Assembly: GCA_963730785.1 (NCBI GenBank)
Contig: CAVSTF010000010.1
Coordinates: 496,001 to 560,000, forward strand
Source: Bog-473 sp963730785
GTDB taxonomy: Bacteria; Actinomycetota; Acidimicrobiia; Acidimicrobiales; RAAP-2
Direction: 5' to 3'
DNA: 64,000 nt
Part shown: positions 41,918 to 50,595 of the stretch, one piece after another
Position numbering within the stretch: the stretch's first letter is position 1
Layout of the letters: every line of letters starts with the position of its first letter
Translations under genes and position numbers: made by a program
The notes under the pieces: model-generated
Database searches by the model: none
The model's input: the letters and a program-made list of their open reading frames with translations, nothing else
What the model was told of the DNA's origin: nothing

Positions 41918-42517
41918 ATGCGAACCGACGCTGCATCCAATTTCGCCCCCCACCAGGAATCTCTCGATCCGACCGCAGGTGTGACGACCGCCTCTCGACG
42001 TTCCTGGCGAGCGGTCCTGGCGGCGGTGCTGCTTCCGTTGAGCCTGGTCGGGTTGCTCAGCACGGCTCTGGCCCTGCCTGCTTCGGCGGGTATCGACAAG
42101 AGCAAGGGGCCGAAGCTCGAGCCGCTGCAAACGACCTTCGCCTTCCCCGACGCCAAGGGCGTGATCGTCGATGTCGAACTGGTGCGGGTGGTGACCAATG
42201 CGCCACCCAAAGGCAAGAAGTTTGTCGGCCTCCACGGGAAAGGACCGGTCCTCGCCCTGCAATTCGGCATGAAGAACATCAGTGCCTCCAGCGCCGACCT
42301 GTCACTGTTCTCGACGGTTCTCTATTACAAGTCGTCGGTCATTTCGGTCACCCACAGCCTGGGCGCCACGTCACTCGGTTCATCCTTCAAGTTCGGAGGA
42401 ATGTTGGCCTCAGGGGCGACGCGGGTCGGGTGGATCACCGTGCAGGGCAAGAAGGCGACGCTGGTGCGCATCCAGTCCACGTTGAACGGCACCAATACCG
42501 GCTCCTGGAAGCCGTAG
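41918..42517 (+). CDS. Secreted or membrane-anchored protein, unknown function
   Basis: A 199-residue protein I cannot name. After a polar N-terminus there is a signal-type segment (AVLAAVLLPLSLVGLLSTAL, about 31-50) with a plausible cut after PASAG. The mature part is beta-rich: LEPLQTTFAFPDAKGVIVDV, KGPVLALQFGMKNISASSAD, GGMLASGATRVGWITVQGKK. That pattern recalls immunoglobulin-like DUF4352 lipoproteins, but no lipobox Cys is present. It is followed nine bases later by a secreted phosphoesterase, probably in one transcript. Confidence 0.7.
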   Translation: MRTDAASNFAPHQESLDPTAGVTTASRRSWRAVLAAVLLPLSLVGLLSTALALPASAGIDKSKGPKLEPLQTTFAFPDAKGVIVDVELVRVVTNAPPKGKKFVGLHGKGPVLALQFGMKNISASSADLSLFSTVLYYKSSVISVTHSLGATSLGSSFKFGGMLASGATRVGWITVQGKKATLVRIQSTLNGTNTGSWKP

Positions 42518-42526
42518 ACGATCCTC

Positions 42527-43901
42527 GTGAAGATTCGCTCTGTTCGAAGTGCGCTCGCCCTCATAACGCTGTCGGCCGCGGTCCCGCTCCTCTTCGTCAC
42601 CGCGCCGGCGGGAGCCAAGAGCGCCACCACCCACGCCGTCCGTGCCGCCCTTCCCCCGGGGCGGATCGATCACATACTGGTCATCGAGTTCGAGAACGAG
42701 GGCTACAACACCACCTTCGGACCCGGCTCCGTCGCCACCTACCTGAACGGCACGTTGCGCAAGAAGGGTGAGCTCCTTCAGAACTACTACGCCACCGGCC
42801 ACAACAGCCTGGACAACTACATCGCCCAGATTTCCGGTCAGGCGCCGACCGAGGACACGCAGGCGGACTGCGCCGATAACGGGTTCGCCTACGCCAGCGT
42901 GCACCCCGGCACGCCGGATCCGGACAAGATCTTTGATCCGGGTCAGGTCGTTGGCGAAGGGTGCGTGTACCCGAAGTCAGTACAGACCATCGCCAATCAA
43001 CTCGATGCCAAGTATCCGCCCAATCCCGTCACGCATCTCGCTGCATGGCGCGGCTACGACCAAGACATGGGCAACACGCCGACTCGAGACGGCGGCGTGA
43101 CTGACCCGACCGGCGGCACCGACTGCGGCGCACCCGGCCATTGGCGCCACCGATACGGCCGAGTTCGCCACCCCGGTCGATCAGTACACGTCCCGGCACA
43201 ATCCCTTCGTCTGGTTCCACTCGATCATCGACAACGGGGCCGAATGCAATGCCAATGTGGTGCCCCTCGGCACTTTGGGCGCCAATGGCACACCTTCGCC
43301 GAGCGGACACCTGGCCAAGGACCTCAAGAGTCAGAAGACCACTCCCCGTTTCGCCTTCATCACCCCCAACCTGTGCAGCGATGGTCACGACGGCACCTGC
43401 CAAGGCATCAACAGCACAGGTGGACATGTGGGCGGTCTTACCGGAGCCGATCAGTTCCTGCACGCCTGGATGCCACTGCTCCTCAACTCCCCGGCCTACA
43501 AGTCAGGGAACACGCTGATCGTCATCACCTTCGACGAGGCCGATGTCGATACCTCGAGTCCCGGCTATGCCGCCGACTGCTGTGACGAGCTGCCGGGTCC
43601 GAACACCCACGCTCCGGGCAACGCCGCCCTGAGCAGCGATGCCAGCGCGCCGGGGGGCGGGCAGATAGGTGCCCTGCTCCTCAACTCGAAGTACATCAGC
43701 CCCGGTACGACCGACACCTCAGGCTCCTACAACCACTACTCAGCCCTCCGTAGCTACGAGGACTTGCTGGGACTGACCACCGGGGGCACCGACGGCCTGG
43801 GCCATGTGGGCTATGCGGCCGCCAAGGGACTGCAGCCGTTCGGTAACGACGTGTTTCCCAAGGCACTCCAGGGAGCTGCAGGGCACAAGAAGAAGTCCTA
43901 G
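42527..43901 (+). CDS. Secreted phosphoesterase-family protein (one apparent frameshift)
   Basis: About 457 residues, with a signal peptide (SALALITLSAAVPLLFVTAP, cut near AGA). HILVIEFENEGYNTTFGPGS and NYYATGHNSLDNYIAQISGQ are the metal-site motifs of the phosphoesterase family that includes acid phosphatases and phospholipase C. After a +1 shift near 43,130, NTLIVITFDEADVDTSSPG and GGGQIGALLLNSKYISPGT with YNHYSALRSYEDLLGL supply the rest. Likely an exported acid phosphatase or related hydrolase. Start is GTG. Confidence 0.85.
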
Positions 43902-43919
43902 CCGAGTCCTGGCACGTCC

Positions 43920-44439
43920 TCAGCCGATCTGCTTCAGCGTGGCGCGGTAGCGCTTCCCGTTGGAGACGTACTCGGCGGCCGAAAAGGCGATCATGTTGCA
44001 CATCGGACTTGCCCTCTCGGATGGTGGCCGGGACGCCAATGGCCAAGGCGTTGGCCGGCACTTCCATGCGATTCGGCACGACGGCATTGGCGCCCACCGT
44101 GGCGCCGGTATTGATCACGGCGTGATGGAGCACCACCGACCCCGATCCGACCAGGCAGCCGTCTTTCAGGATGCAGCCCTCGAGGTGAGCGATATGACCG
44201 ATGACGCAGCCTTCCCCGACAACGGTCGGAAAGCCCGGGCCGGCGTGGATCACCGTGCCGTCCTGCACCGACGTCCGGGCACCGATGGTGATGGTGCCGT
44301 AGTCGCCCCGCAGCACCGCGGTCGGCCAGATCGTCGCCTCGGCGCCGATGGTCACGTCGCCGATCACGACCGCGTCGGGATGCACATAGGCCTCAGGGTG
44401 GATCTGAGGGGTGACGCCATCAAACTCATAGATCGGCAT
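43920..44439 (-). CDS. Gamma-carbonic anhydrase-like hexapeptide protein (one apparent frameshift)
   Basis: Left-handed beta-helix protein of about 172 residues. Hexapeptide turns run through IHPEAYVHPDAVVIGDVTIG and WPTAVLRGDYGTITIG. The metal histidines are in TVIHAGPG and GHIAHLEG. After a +1 shift near 44,000 the C-terminal helix reads NMIAFSAAEYVSNGKRYRAT. It resembles YrdA/PaaY-type proteins; carbonic anhydrase activity is possible but many relatives lack it. The gene is convergent with the phosphoesterase. Confidence 0.87.
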
Positions 44440-44488
44440 GGAGATCGACGCTAACCCTGCCCGCCGAGCGACCCAACTCCGACCCTGC

Positions 44489-44692
44489 TCAGACGTGCCC
44501 GACGACCCAGTTCACGCCCTGATAGCCCCGGTAACCCAAGTAGATGACCGAGGCGATCAGCATGAACTTGAAGTCCCACGGGATGGGCGCCCGCTCCTGT
44601 TCGGCCAGGATGGTGCCGCAGTCCGGGCACTCCCCTTCCTCGCCGAGATCCTCGTCCTCAACCAGCGTGTCGCATTCCTCACACCAAGCCAC
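44489..44692 (-). CDS. Zinc-ribbon membrane protein
   Basis: A 67-residue protein. CEECDTL and CPDCGTI form a two-knuckle zinc ribbon (residues 4-25), followed by a membrane segment (FKFMLIASVIYLGYRGYQG, about 41-59). Function unknown. The ATG is four bases after the der stop on the same strand, so it is the last gene of the operon containing der. Confidence 0.75.
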   Translation of the reverse strand: MAWCEECDTLVEDEDLGEEGECPDCGTILAEQERAPIPWDFKFMLIASVIYLGYRGYQGVNWVVGHV

Positions 44693-44696
44693 GGTC

Positions 44697-46166
44697 CTAC
44701 TTCCCGCCGATACGTACCCGCAGCTTCATCGGAGTGGCGCCGAATTCGAACTTCTCGCGCAGTCCCCGCTCGATGTAGCGGATGTAGGTCTGGGGCAGTT
44801 TGCCGTTGGTGAAGAGGGTGAAGGTCGGCGGGTCGATGGCTCCCTGCACGATGTAGCGAATGCGGGCCCGCGGTGCGGACTGCCGCAACTGCAACTCCTG
44901 CATGGCCCGGTTCAAGGCTCCGGTGGGCACGCGCTGGTGATAGGCCTCGACCGAATCACGCAGGGCGGGGAGGATCCGCTGCACGCCCTTACCCGAACGG
45001 GCCGACATCTTGAGCACCGGGGCCGAACCCAGGAAGGCCAGGCGATCGCCCACGCCGGCCAACACGTCGTCGCGGTCATCGACATCGATGAGGTCCCACT
45101 TGTTCAGCACCACGATGGCCGGGCAGCCGGAGACGCCGATGCGCTCGGCCAGCCGTTGGTCCTGGTGCGAGGCCCCGATGGTGGCGTCGATGACCAGCAT
45201 GGCGATGTCGGCCTTCTCGAGCGCCCGCAGCGCTCGCAGCACGGCGTGGTGTTCGGTGCCGCGCTCGGTGCGGGAGGGGCGGCGTAGTCCGGCCGTATCG
45301 ATGAAGCAGACGGGACCGTCGACCGTCTCGACGATGGTGTCGATGGCGTCACGAGTGGTGCCGGGCATGTCGTGCACGATCGAGCGCTCTTCGCCAATGA
45401 GCTTGTTGAAGAGGGTCGACTTGCCCACATTGGGACGACCGATGATGGCCACCCGTGGGGTGCCACCCGGACCGGTGCGCTGCGCCCGCTCGTCGGCCGC
45501 TTCTTCCTCTTCGGTCAGCATCGGTGGCGGGAGCAGATCCACCACGGTGTCGAGCATGTCGCCCGTGCCTCTCCCGTGCAGCGCGCTGATCATGTGGGGA
45601 TCACCGACGCCGAGTGAGACGAACTCCCAGGCGGCGGCCTCCCGGTTGGTGTCATCGACCTTGTTGACCACCAGCACCACCGGAGGTCCGGCGCGACGGA
45701 TCACCTTGGCCGCCGACATGTCCTCGTCGGTCAGCCCGACGTTGACGTCGACCACCAGCAAAATGACATCCGCTTCGGACAGCGCCACTTCGGCCTGCTG
45801 GCTGACCTTGGCGTCGAGGGCGTCGCCACCGGCCAACCAGCCGCCGGTGTCCATGATGTTGAAGGGCACGCCGATCCATTCGGCCGTGAGCACCTTGCGG
45901 TCCCGGGTGACGCCCGCTTCTTCTTCAACCACGGCCGCTCGTTCGCCGACGATGCGGTTGACCAAGGAGGACTTGCCGACGTTGGGCCGTCCGGCCACCA
46001 CGACCATGGGCAGACCAATGCGGGGCGCCTCTTTGGCCGGTGTGTCGTCGGTGTCGCTACCGGTCTCGAACGCGTCGTCGAGGTCCTCATCGAACCCGTC
46101 GTCGAACTCCACCTCGATCAGCTCGTCGGTGACGTCTTCGTTCTCGGGCATGGCGTCAGTACTCAT
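44697..46166 (-). CDS. der: Ribosome-assembly GTPase Der (EngA)
   Basis: Essential GTPase with two G domains that helps mature the 50S ribosomal subunit. The 489-residue protein has an acidic N-terminal extension of about 50 residues. G domain 1 has AGRPNVGKSSLVNRIVGERA and DTGGW, with NKVDD. G domain 2 has IIGRPNVGKSTLFNKLIGEE, DTAGL and NKWDL. The C-terminal KH-like domain ends LRVRIGGK. The frame is intact. The ATG overlaps the stop of the upstream DUF512 gene. Its position near cmk and plsC is as in other actinobacteria. Confidence 0.97.
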   Translation of the reverse strand: MSTDAMPENEDVTDELIEVEFDDGFDEDLDDAFETGSDTDDTPAKEAPRIGLPMVVVAGRPNVGKSSLVNRIVGERAAVVEEEAGVTRDRKVLTAEWIGVPFNIMDTGGWLAGGDALDAKVSQQAEVALSEADVILLVVDVNVGLTDEDMSAAKVIRRAGPPVVLVVNKVDDTNREAAAWEFVSLGVGDPHMISALHGRGTGDMLDTVVDLLPPPMLTEEEEAADERAQRTGPGGTPRVAIIGRPNVGKSTLFNKLIGEERSIVHDMPGTTRDAIDTIVETVDGPVCFIDTAGLRRPSRTERGTEHHAVLRALRALEKADIAMLVIDATIGASHQDQRLAERIGVSGCPAIVVLNKWDLIDVDDRDDVLAGVGDRLAFLGSAPVLKMSARSGKGVQRILPALRDSVEAYHQRVPTGALNRAMQELQLRQSAPRARIRYIVQGAIDPPTFTLFTNGKLPQTYIRYIERGLREKFEFGATPMKLRVRIGGK

Positions 46167-47564
46167 GCTGCGCAGCCGACTCGGAAGGACTTGCCATCGA
46201 GGGCGGCCCGGAGGGAGGCCCCATCGGTCGGCACTACTTCGACGGCATGAGGCAGATCGGCCAAGGTGAGCCCATCGAGGAAGCGGCCCTCATTGAGGCA
46301 GGCGTCGGGCAGGAGGTAGCGGGGACCGGCCGGCGACTCGGACAGCGTGCGGGCGATGTCCTCGCCCGTCAGCAGGCCGGCCACGCCGATGTTGCCGCCA
46401 AAGAAGTCGTTGGGAATCTCGCGGAGGGTGACGTCGTCCCGGGGGTGGTCTTCGAGCAGGGGACCCAGGATGCGGGCGCCGTAGGTGCCGGTCAGCACGA
46501 CGACTGGTCGCTGGTCCGGGCCAGTGCCGGGAGCGGCGCCGGTGGGTTCCAACAGCCGGAGGGCTCGGTAACCCTCGGCCGGGGCGGCATCGACCGAGGC
46601 GAAGAATCCATGGCGAACGCCGCCGGGGCCACCCTGTTCTGGTCGGGTGAAGCCATTGATGAAGGCGCGGGCCATGCCAATTCCATTCTCGTGTTGAGGG
46701 TATTCGTCGTAGACCCGAGCCGAAGGGAACGGCCGCTGGGCCAACAGGTAGTACTCGTCGGCCACATAGGCCAGGCGCCGCCCGAGGGTGCGCGTGTAGA
46801 TCTTCTGCCACTCCCCCACGGTGTCGACGACGAAGGCCGCCTCCTCGGTGGTGTGGGGACGCATCTCGGCCTCATTGGAGAACTGGCTGATGCCGAGGGG
46901 GACGACGCCCACGGAGGCGAGCTTCGGGTACTGATCGAGGATGCCGGCCAGAGTGTCCTCGAGCTCGAGGCCGTCGTTGACACCCGGGCAGACGACGACC
47001 TGACCGTGGACCTCAATGTCGCCATCCAATAGGACGCTGAGCCAGCGCAGGCTGGTCGCCCCCTTAGGGTTGCGCAGCATGGATGATCCGCAGTTCGGGG
47101 TTGGTGCTGTGGATCGAGACGAACAGGGGGCCGAGGCGCTCGGTGAGGATGCGTTCGGCATCGAGCTCGGTGAAACGAGTGAGGGTGGTGAAGTTCCCGT
47201 ACAGGAACGAGAGTCGGTAGTCGTCGTCCTTCAGATAGAGCGATTTCCGCATGCCCTTGGGCAGTTGGTAGATGAAGCAGAAGGCGCAGTGGTTGTCGCA
47301 GGTGCGGATCCGGTCGAACACGGCCGACGAGACTTCGACCCCGAACGGTTCGCCGGGCGACTTGTCGATCTTGACCAGGCGCGGCAAATCAGCCCCGGCG
47401 CGCTTGACCAGGACCTTGAGGTCATCGGCGTCACAGAGTTGCTGAAAATCGATGACGTCGCGCGGCTCCTGTCCGTTGAGGGAAAGGAGTTCGTCACCCA
47501 CCGCCAAACCGGCCCGGGCTGCCGGCGACGCCTCGGCGACCGAAGTCACCGTGGGAGCGGACAT
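46163..47564 (-). CDS. DUF512 radical-SAM-like iron-sulfur protein (one apparent frameshift)
   Basis: About 466 residues after a +1 shift near 47,070 is corrected. N-terminal PDZ-like domain (SPAARAGLAVGDELLSLNGQ), then DRIRTCDNHCAFCFIYQLPK with the CxxxCxxC radical-SAM cluster site, and SMLRNPKGATSLRWLSVLLD across the shift. The C-terminal DUF512 domain has VVVLTGTYGARILGPLLED and FFGGNIGVAGLLTGEDIAR. These proteins often neighbour der; their reaction is not established. Overlaps der by four bases. Confidence 0.9.
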
Positions 47565-47607
47565 AACACCAGGTTACCGCCCTTTTGGCCGCCGGGATGC
47601 GGCGGGA

Positions 47608-48096
47608 TCAGCCGAACTTCTTGGTCAGCCCCGTGATGCCCTTGGTGGAGGAGCCAATGATGGAGCGGACGACGCCGGGAATGCGCTTGAAGATTGCCCC
47701 ACCCTCGACCCCGATGGTGACCTTGACCGTGGTGCCGTCGGGCCCGTTGGGCTCCAGCACGTAGTCCTCCACCATGGCCACTACTCCGGGCACGCTCATG
47801 GTCGTCAACACGAAGGACATCCGCTGGCCGGGCTCCCAGACGATGAAACGTTCCTGCACCCTGGTGGTGCCGACCCACACCGTCCGGACCGCTCCAACCC
47901 CACTGGCCGGTCCCGAATCGTGGCGGACCTTGCGCATGCCACCGAACCAGTTGCTCCAGCCCGTGATGTCACCCATCAGCTCAAAGACCTGGTCAGGCGG
48001 GGCGGCCACGGTGAATGAGCGGCTGACCACAATGGGAGCCTGTGCGGCCCAATCGGCACTCCGGTCCTGCAAGGCAAAGTTCGGCATAGGCAACAC
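47608..48096 (-). CDS. SRPBCC-family lipid-binding-fold protein
   Basis: A 162-residue START/Bet v1-like protein. VVSRSFTVAAPPDQVFELMG (about 24-43) is the standard first strand and helix, GWSNWFGGMRKVRHDSG and MSFVLTTMSVPGVVAMVEDY follow, and the long C-terminal helix is GVVRSIIGSSTKGITGLTK. Proteins of this fold bind lipids or polyketides; the ligand is unknown. An ATG at 48,087 is an equally good start. Divergent from ispH. Confidence 0.8.
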   Translation of the reverse strand: MLPMPNFALQDRSADWAAQAPIVVSRSFTVAAPPDQVFELMGDITGWSNWFGGMRKVRHDSGPASGVGAVRTVWVGTTRVQERFIVWEPGQRMSFVLTTMSVPGVVAMVEDYVLEPNGPDGTTVKVTIGVEGGAIFKRIPGVVRSIIGSSTKGITGLTKKFG

Positions 48097-48112
48097 TCTG
48101 GCAGATGGCCGG

Positions 48113-48118
48113 TAGCGT
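48113..48118 (+). promoter_or_regulatory. -10 box of ispH, probably leaderless
   Basis: TAGCGT followed by exactly 7 bases (GGTCAGG) and GTG 48126. It favours that GTG over the in-frame ATG at 48,105, which lies upstream of the box. Confidence 0.5.
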
Positions 48119-48125
48119 GGTCAGG

Positions 48126-49190
48126 GTGACCACGGTCGAATCACGAGTGGAGCGAGTGCTGCTGGCCGAGCCCCGAGGGTTCTGTGCCGGGGTCGAAAAG
48201 GCCATCAAGGCGCTGGCCTGGATGGTGCGGGTCTTCGAGCCGCCCGTCTACTGCTACCACGAGATCGTGCATAACCAGCATGTGGTCGACCGCTTCCGGG
48301 CCCAGGGCGTCATTTTCGTCGACGACGTGGGCGATGTGCCGACCGGCGCGCCGCTCATGCTCAGCGCGCACGGGTCGGCCCCTGAAGTGGTCGATGCGGC
48401 TCGGGACCGTGGTGGCGTCGTGGTCGACGCGGTCTGCCCGCTGGTGACCAAGGTGCACCACGAACTCAAGGTCCGCAGCCGCAAGGGTTACACCGTGCTC
48501 TACGTCGGACATGCCGGCCACGAGGAGGCCGTGGGCACCATGGCGGTGGCCCCCGAATCAGTGCGATTGGTGGAACACGAATCCGACCTGGAGGGCCTGG
48601 ACGATCTCGGCGGCGAGGACGCACCAGTGGCGCTGCTGGCCCAGACCACATTGAGCCACGATGAATGGCGGGGCCTGATGGAGTCGGCCCGTAGCCGGTT
48701 CCCGAACTTGTGGATGCCCAACCGGAGCGACCTGTGCTTCGCCACCACCAACCGTCAGGCCGCCCTCAAGGCCATCGCCAGCGAGGCTGACGCCGTCGTG
48801 GTGATTGGCTCGGCCAACTCGTCCAACACGGTGGCGCTGGAAACGGTGGCGCTGGCATCGGGTTGTCCCCGGGTGCTCCGCATCAATGAGGCCGACGAGT
48901 TGCCCGATGATCTGCAGGGAACGGTGGGTGTCACCGCCGGCGCCTCGGCCCCGGAGGCGCTGGTGCAAGAGGTCATCGCTCGGCTGGCGCCCCGGCAGGG
49001 GGTGACCGAAGTGACCGAGACGACCGAGGACGAGTACTTCCCTCCCCCGCCCGAATTGCGCGAGTTGTTGCGGGCCGTCGGGACCACCCTGAGCTTTCTC
49101 TCAGGCAACCCACAGCTCGGCCGTACCGACCCGGCGGCCGAGGACAGGGCCATATCGGCGGCGGACGTATTGCAGATGTTGGCCTCTTGA
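48126..49190 (+). CDS. ispH: 4-hydroxy-3-methylbut-2-enyl diphosphate reductase IspH
   Basis: Last enzyme of the methylerythritol phosphate pathway, an iron-sulfur reductase making IPP and DMAPP. About 354 residues from GTG 48,126. The three cluster cysteines are in AEPRGFCAGVEKAI, VVVDAVCPLVTKVHHELKV and RSDLCFATTNRQAALK. HEIVHNQHVV and MLSAHGSAPEVV carry the substrate His residues, and VIGSANSSNTVALETVA the diphosphate contacts. The frame is intact. Confidence 0.97.
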   Translation: MTTVESRVERVLLAEPRGFCAGVEKAIKALAWMVRVFEPPVYCYHEIVHNQHVVDRFRAQGVIFVDDVGDVPTGAPLMLSAHGSAPEVVDAARDRGGVVVDAVCPLVTKVHHELKVRSRKGYTVLYVGHAGHEEAVGTMAVAPESVRLVEHESDLEGLDDLGGEDAPVALLAQTTLSHDEWRGLMESARSRFPNLWMPNRSDLCFATTNRQAALKAIASEADAVVVIGSANSSNTVALETVALASGCPRVLRINEADELPDDLQGTVGVTAGASAPEALVQEVIARLAPRQGVTEVTETTEDEYFPPPPELRELLRAVGTTLSFLSGNPQLGRTDPAAEDRAISAADVLQMLAS

Positions 49191-49215
49191 GCCCTGTCGG
49201 CGCGAAGATGACGGC

Positions 49216-49758
49216 GTGACCTTTACCAGGATGGATGAGTCCACCGCCGAGCAGTGGCAAGTGATTGTGGGCGAGACGATGCAGCACCAGCCCCGAGTGG
49301 CCGACCGGGTGTTGGCCATGTTGGAGTCGCTCGAGGAGATCACCGACGGGTTCGCCGTCGATCAGTTGGTCCACTCCCTGCAGACCGCGACTAGGGCCGA
49401 AGAGGCCGGCGCCTCCACCGAAGTGATTGTGGCCTCGTTGTGCCATGACATCGGCAAGGCCGTCTCGGTCATGAATCACCCGCGCATTGCCGCTGAGATC
49501 CTGCGGCCCTACGTGAGCGATGACACCTTCCACATGATCCTGGCCCATCAGGACTTCCAGGGCCGGCACTACTACGAGTACCTCGGGCAAGACCCCGACG
49601 CCCGCGTGAAGCATGAGGGCCTGCCCTTCTACGCCTTGGCCGAGCAGTTCGCCGACGACTGGGATCAGATCAGCTTCGACCCGGACTACCCGACCAAGCC
49701 ACTTTCGCACTTTGAACCCATGGTGCGTGAGGTCTTCGGTTCCCTGTATTCCTCTTGA
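49216..49758 (+). CDS. HD-domain protein, PhnZ/MIOX-like
   Basis: A 180-residue single HD domain. VDQLVHSLQTATRAEEAGAS (about 49-68) is followed by VIVASLCHDIGKAVS with the HD pair, then NHPRIAAEIL, MILAHQDFQG and FDPDYPTK, giving His and Asp in the order of the metal ligands. The QLxHSLQxAxxAxxxGA block closely resembles PhnZ and other HD-domain mixed-valent di-iron oxygenases more than phosphohydrolases. A phosphohydrolase cannot be excluded. GTG start. The stop overlaps the glycosyltransferase start (TTGA). Confidence 0.72.
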   Translation: MTFTRMDESTAEQWQVIVGETMQHQPRVADRVLAMLESLEEITDGFAVDQLVHSLQTATRAEEAGASTEVIVASLCHDIGKAVSVMNHPRIAAEILRPYVSDDTFHMILAHQDFQGRHYYEYLGQDPDARVKHEGLPFYALAEQFADDWDQISFDPDYPTKPLSHFEPMVREVFGSLYSS

Positions 49759-50585
49759 GCGGGGCCGCGACACCGGCACATTCCGCCCGCATCCATACCG
49801 ACCCCCAACGGGCGCGCGCGGTCATTGCCGCCTCCCGGCAGCAGTTTGAGGCGCGGTATCCGGGCCTGAAGCTGACCGAGGCGGTTGGTCTGATCTGTGC
49901 TTTCGAAGAGGAAGACAACATCGGGGCCGTCCTCAAGGCCATGCCCGAGGTGGCCTGTGGCAAATCGCTGACCACCCTGGTCATCGTCGACGGCGGTGAC
50001 GATGACACCGAACAGGTCGCACTGGATGCCGGTGCCATCACCTTTGCCCTGACCGAGAATCTCGGCCATGGCTATGCGTTGCGGGTCGGGTACTCCCTCT
50101 GCATTGAGCTGGGGGCGGCGTACGTCGTCACTCTCGATGCTGACGGCCAAAATGACCCGGCCGAAATCCCGGTCATGTTGCAGCCGTTGGTCGATGACGA
50201 AGCTGACTTCGTGGTCGCCTCACGCGTCTTGGGTCAAGACACCACCACCGACCGGTTCCGCAAGGCGGGCGTCCGGGTCTTCTCCGCCATCATGAGCGCC
50301 ATGGGCGGCACCAAACTGACCGATACCTCGAACGGCTACCGAGCCCTGCGCACCACCATGTTGGCCGACGTGGCCCATCGGCTCATTCAGTCGCAGTACC
50401 AGACGGCAGAGCTGCTGATCATCTGTATGAAGCGAGGCTGGCGAGTTACGGAGCGGCCGACGCTCTGGCTGCCGCGAGCCTCGGGTACCACCAAGAAGGG
50501 CAAGAACTATCTCTTCGGCTTTCGCTACGGCCGAGTGGTCCTGGGCACCTGGTGGCGTGAGCGCAAGGACTCGATCCACCCATAA
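49755..50585 (+). CDS. Family 2 glycosyltransferase
   Basis: A 276-residue GT-A fold protein. GLICAFEEEDNIGAVLKAMP (about 45-64) begins the fold, LVIVDGGDDDTEQVALDAG gives the nucleotide-sugar contacts, and YVVTLDADGQNDPAEIPVML the DxD metal site. VVASRVLGQ and TDTSNGYRALRTTML are typical of dolichol-phosphate-mannose-synthase-like GT2 enzymes. No membrane anchor. TTG start overlapping the HD-gene stop; donor and acceptor unknown. Confidence 0.85.
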   Translation: MSGAATPAHSARIHTDPQRARAVIAASRQQFEARYPGLKLTEAVGLICAFEEEDNIGAVLKAMPEVACGKSLTTLVIVDGGDDDTEQVALDAGAITFALTENLGHGYALRVGYSLCIELGAAYVVTLDADGQNDPAEIPVMLQPLVDDEADFVVASRVLGQDTTTDRFRKAGVRVFSAIMSAMGGTKLTDTSNGYRALRTTMLADVAHRLIQSQYQTAELLIICMKRGWRVTERPTLWLPRASGTTKKGKNYLFGFRYGRVVLGTWWRERKDSIHP

Positions 50586-50595
50586 GGGGGCGGCT

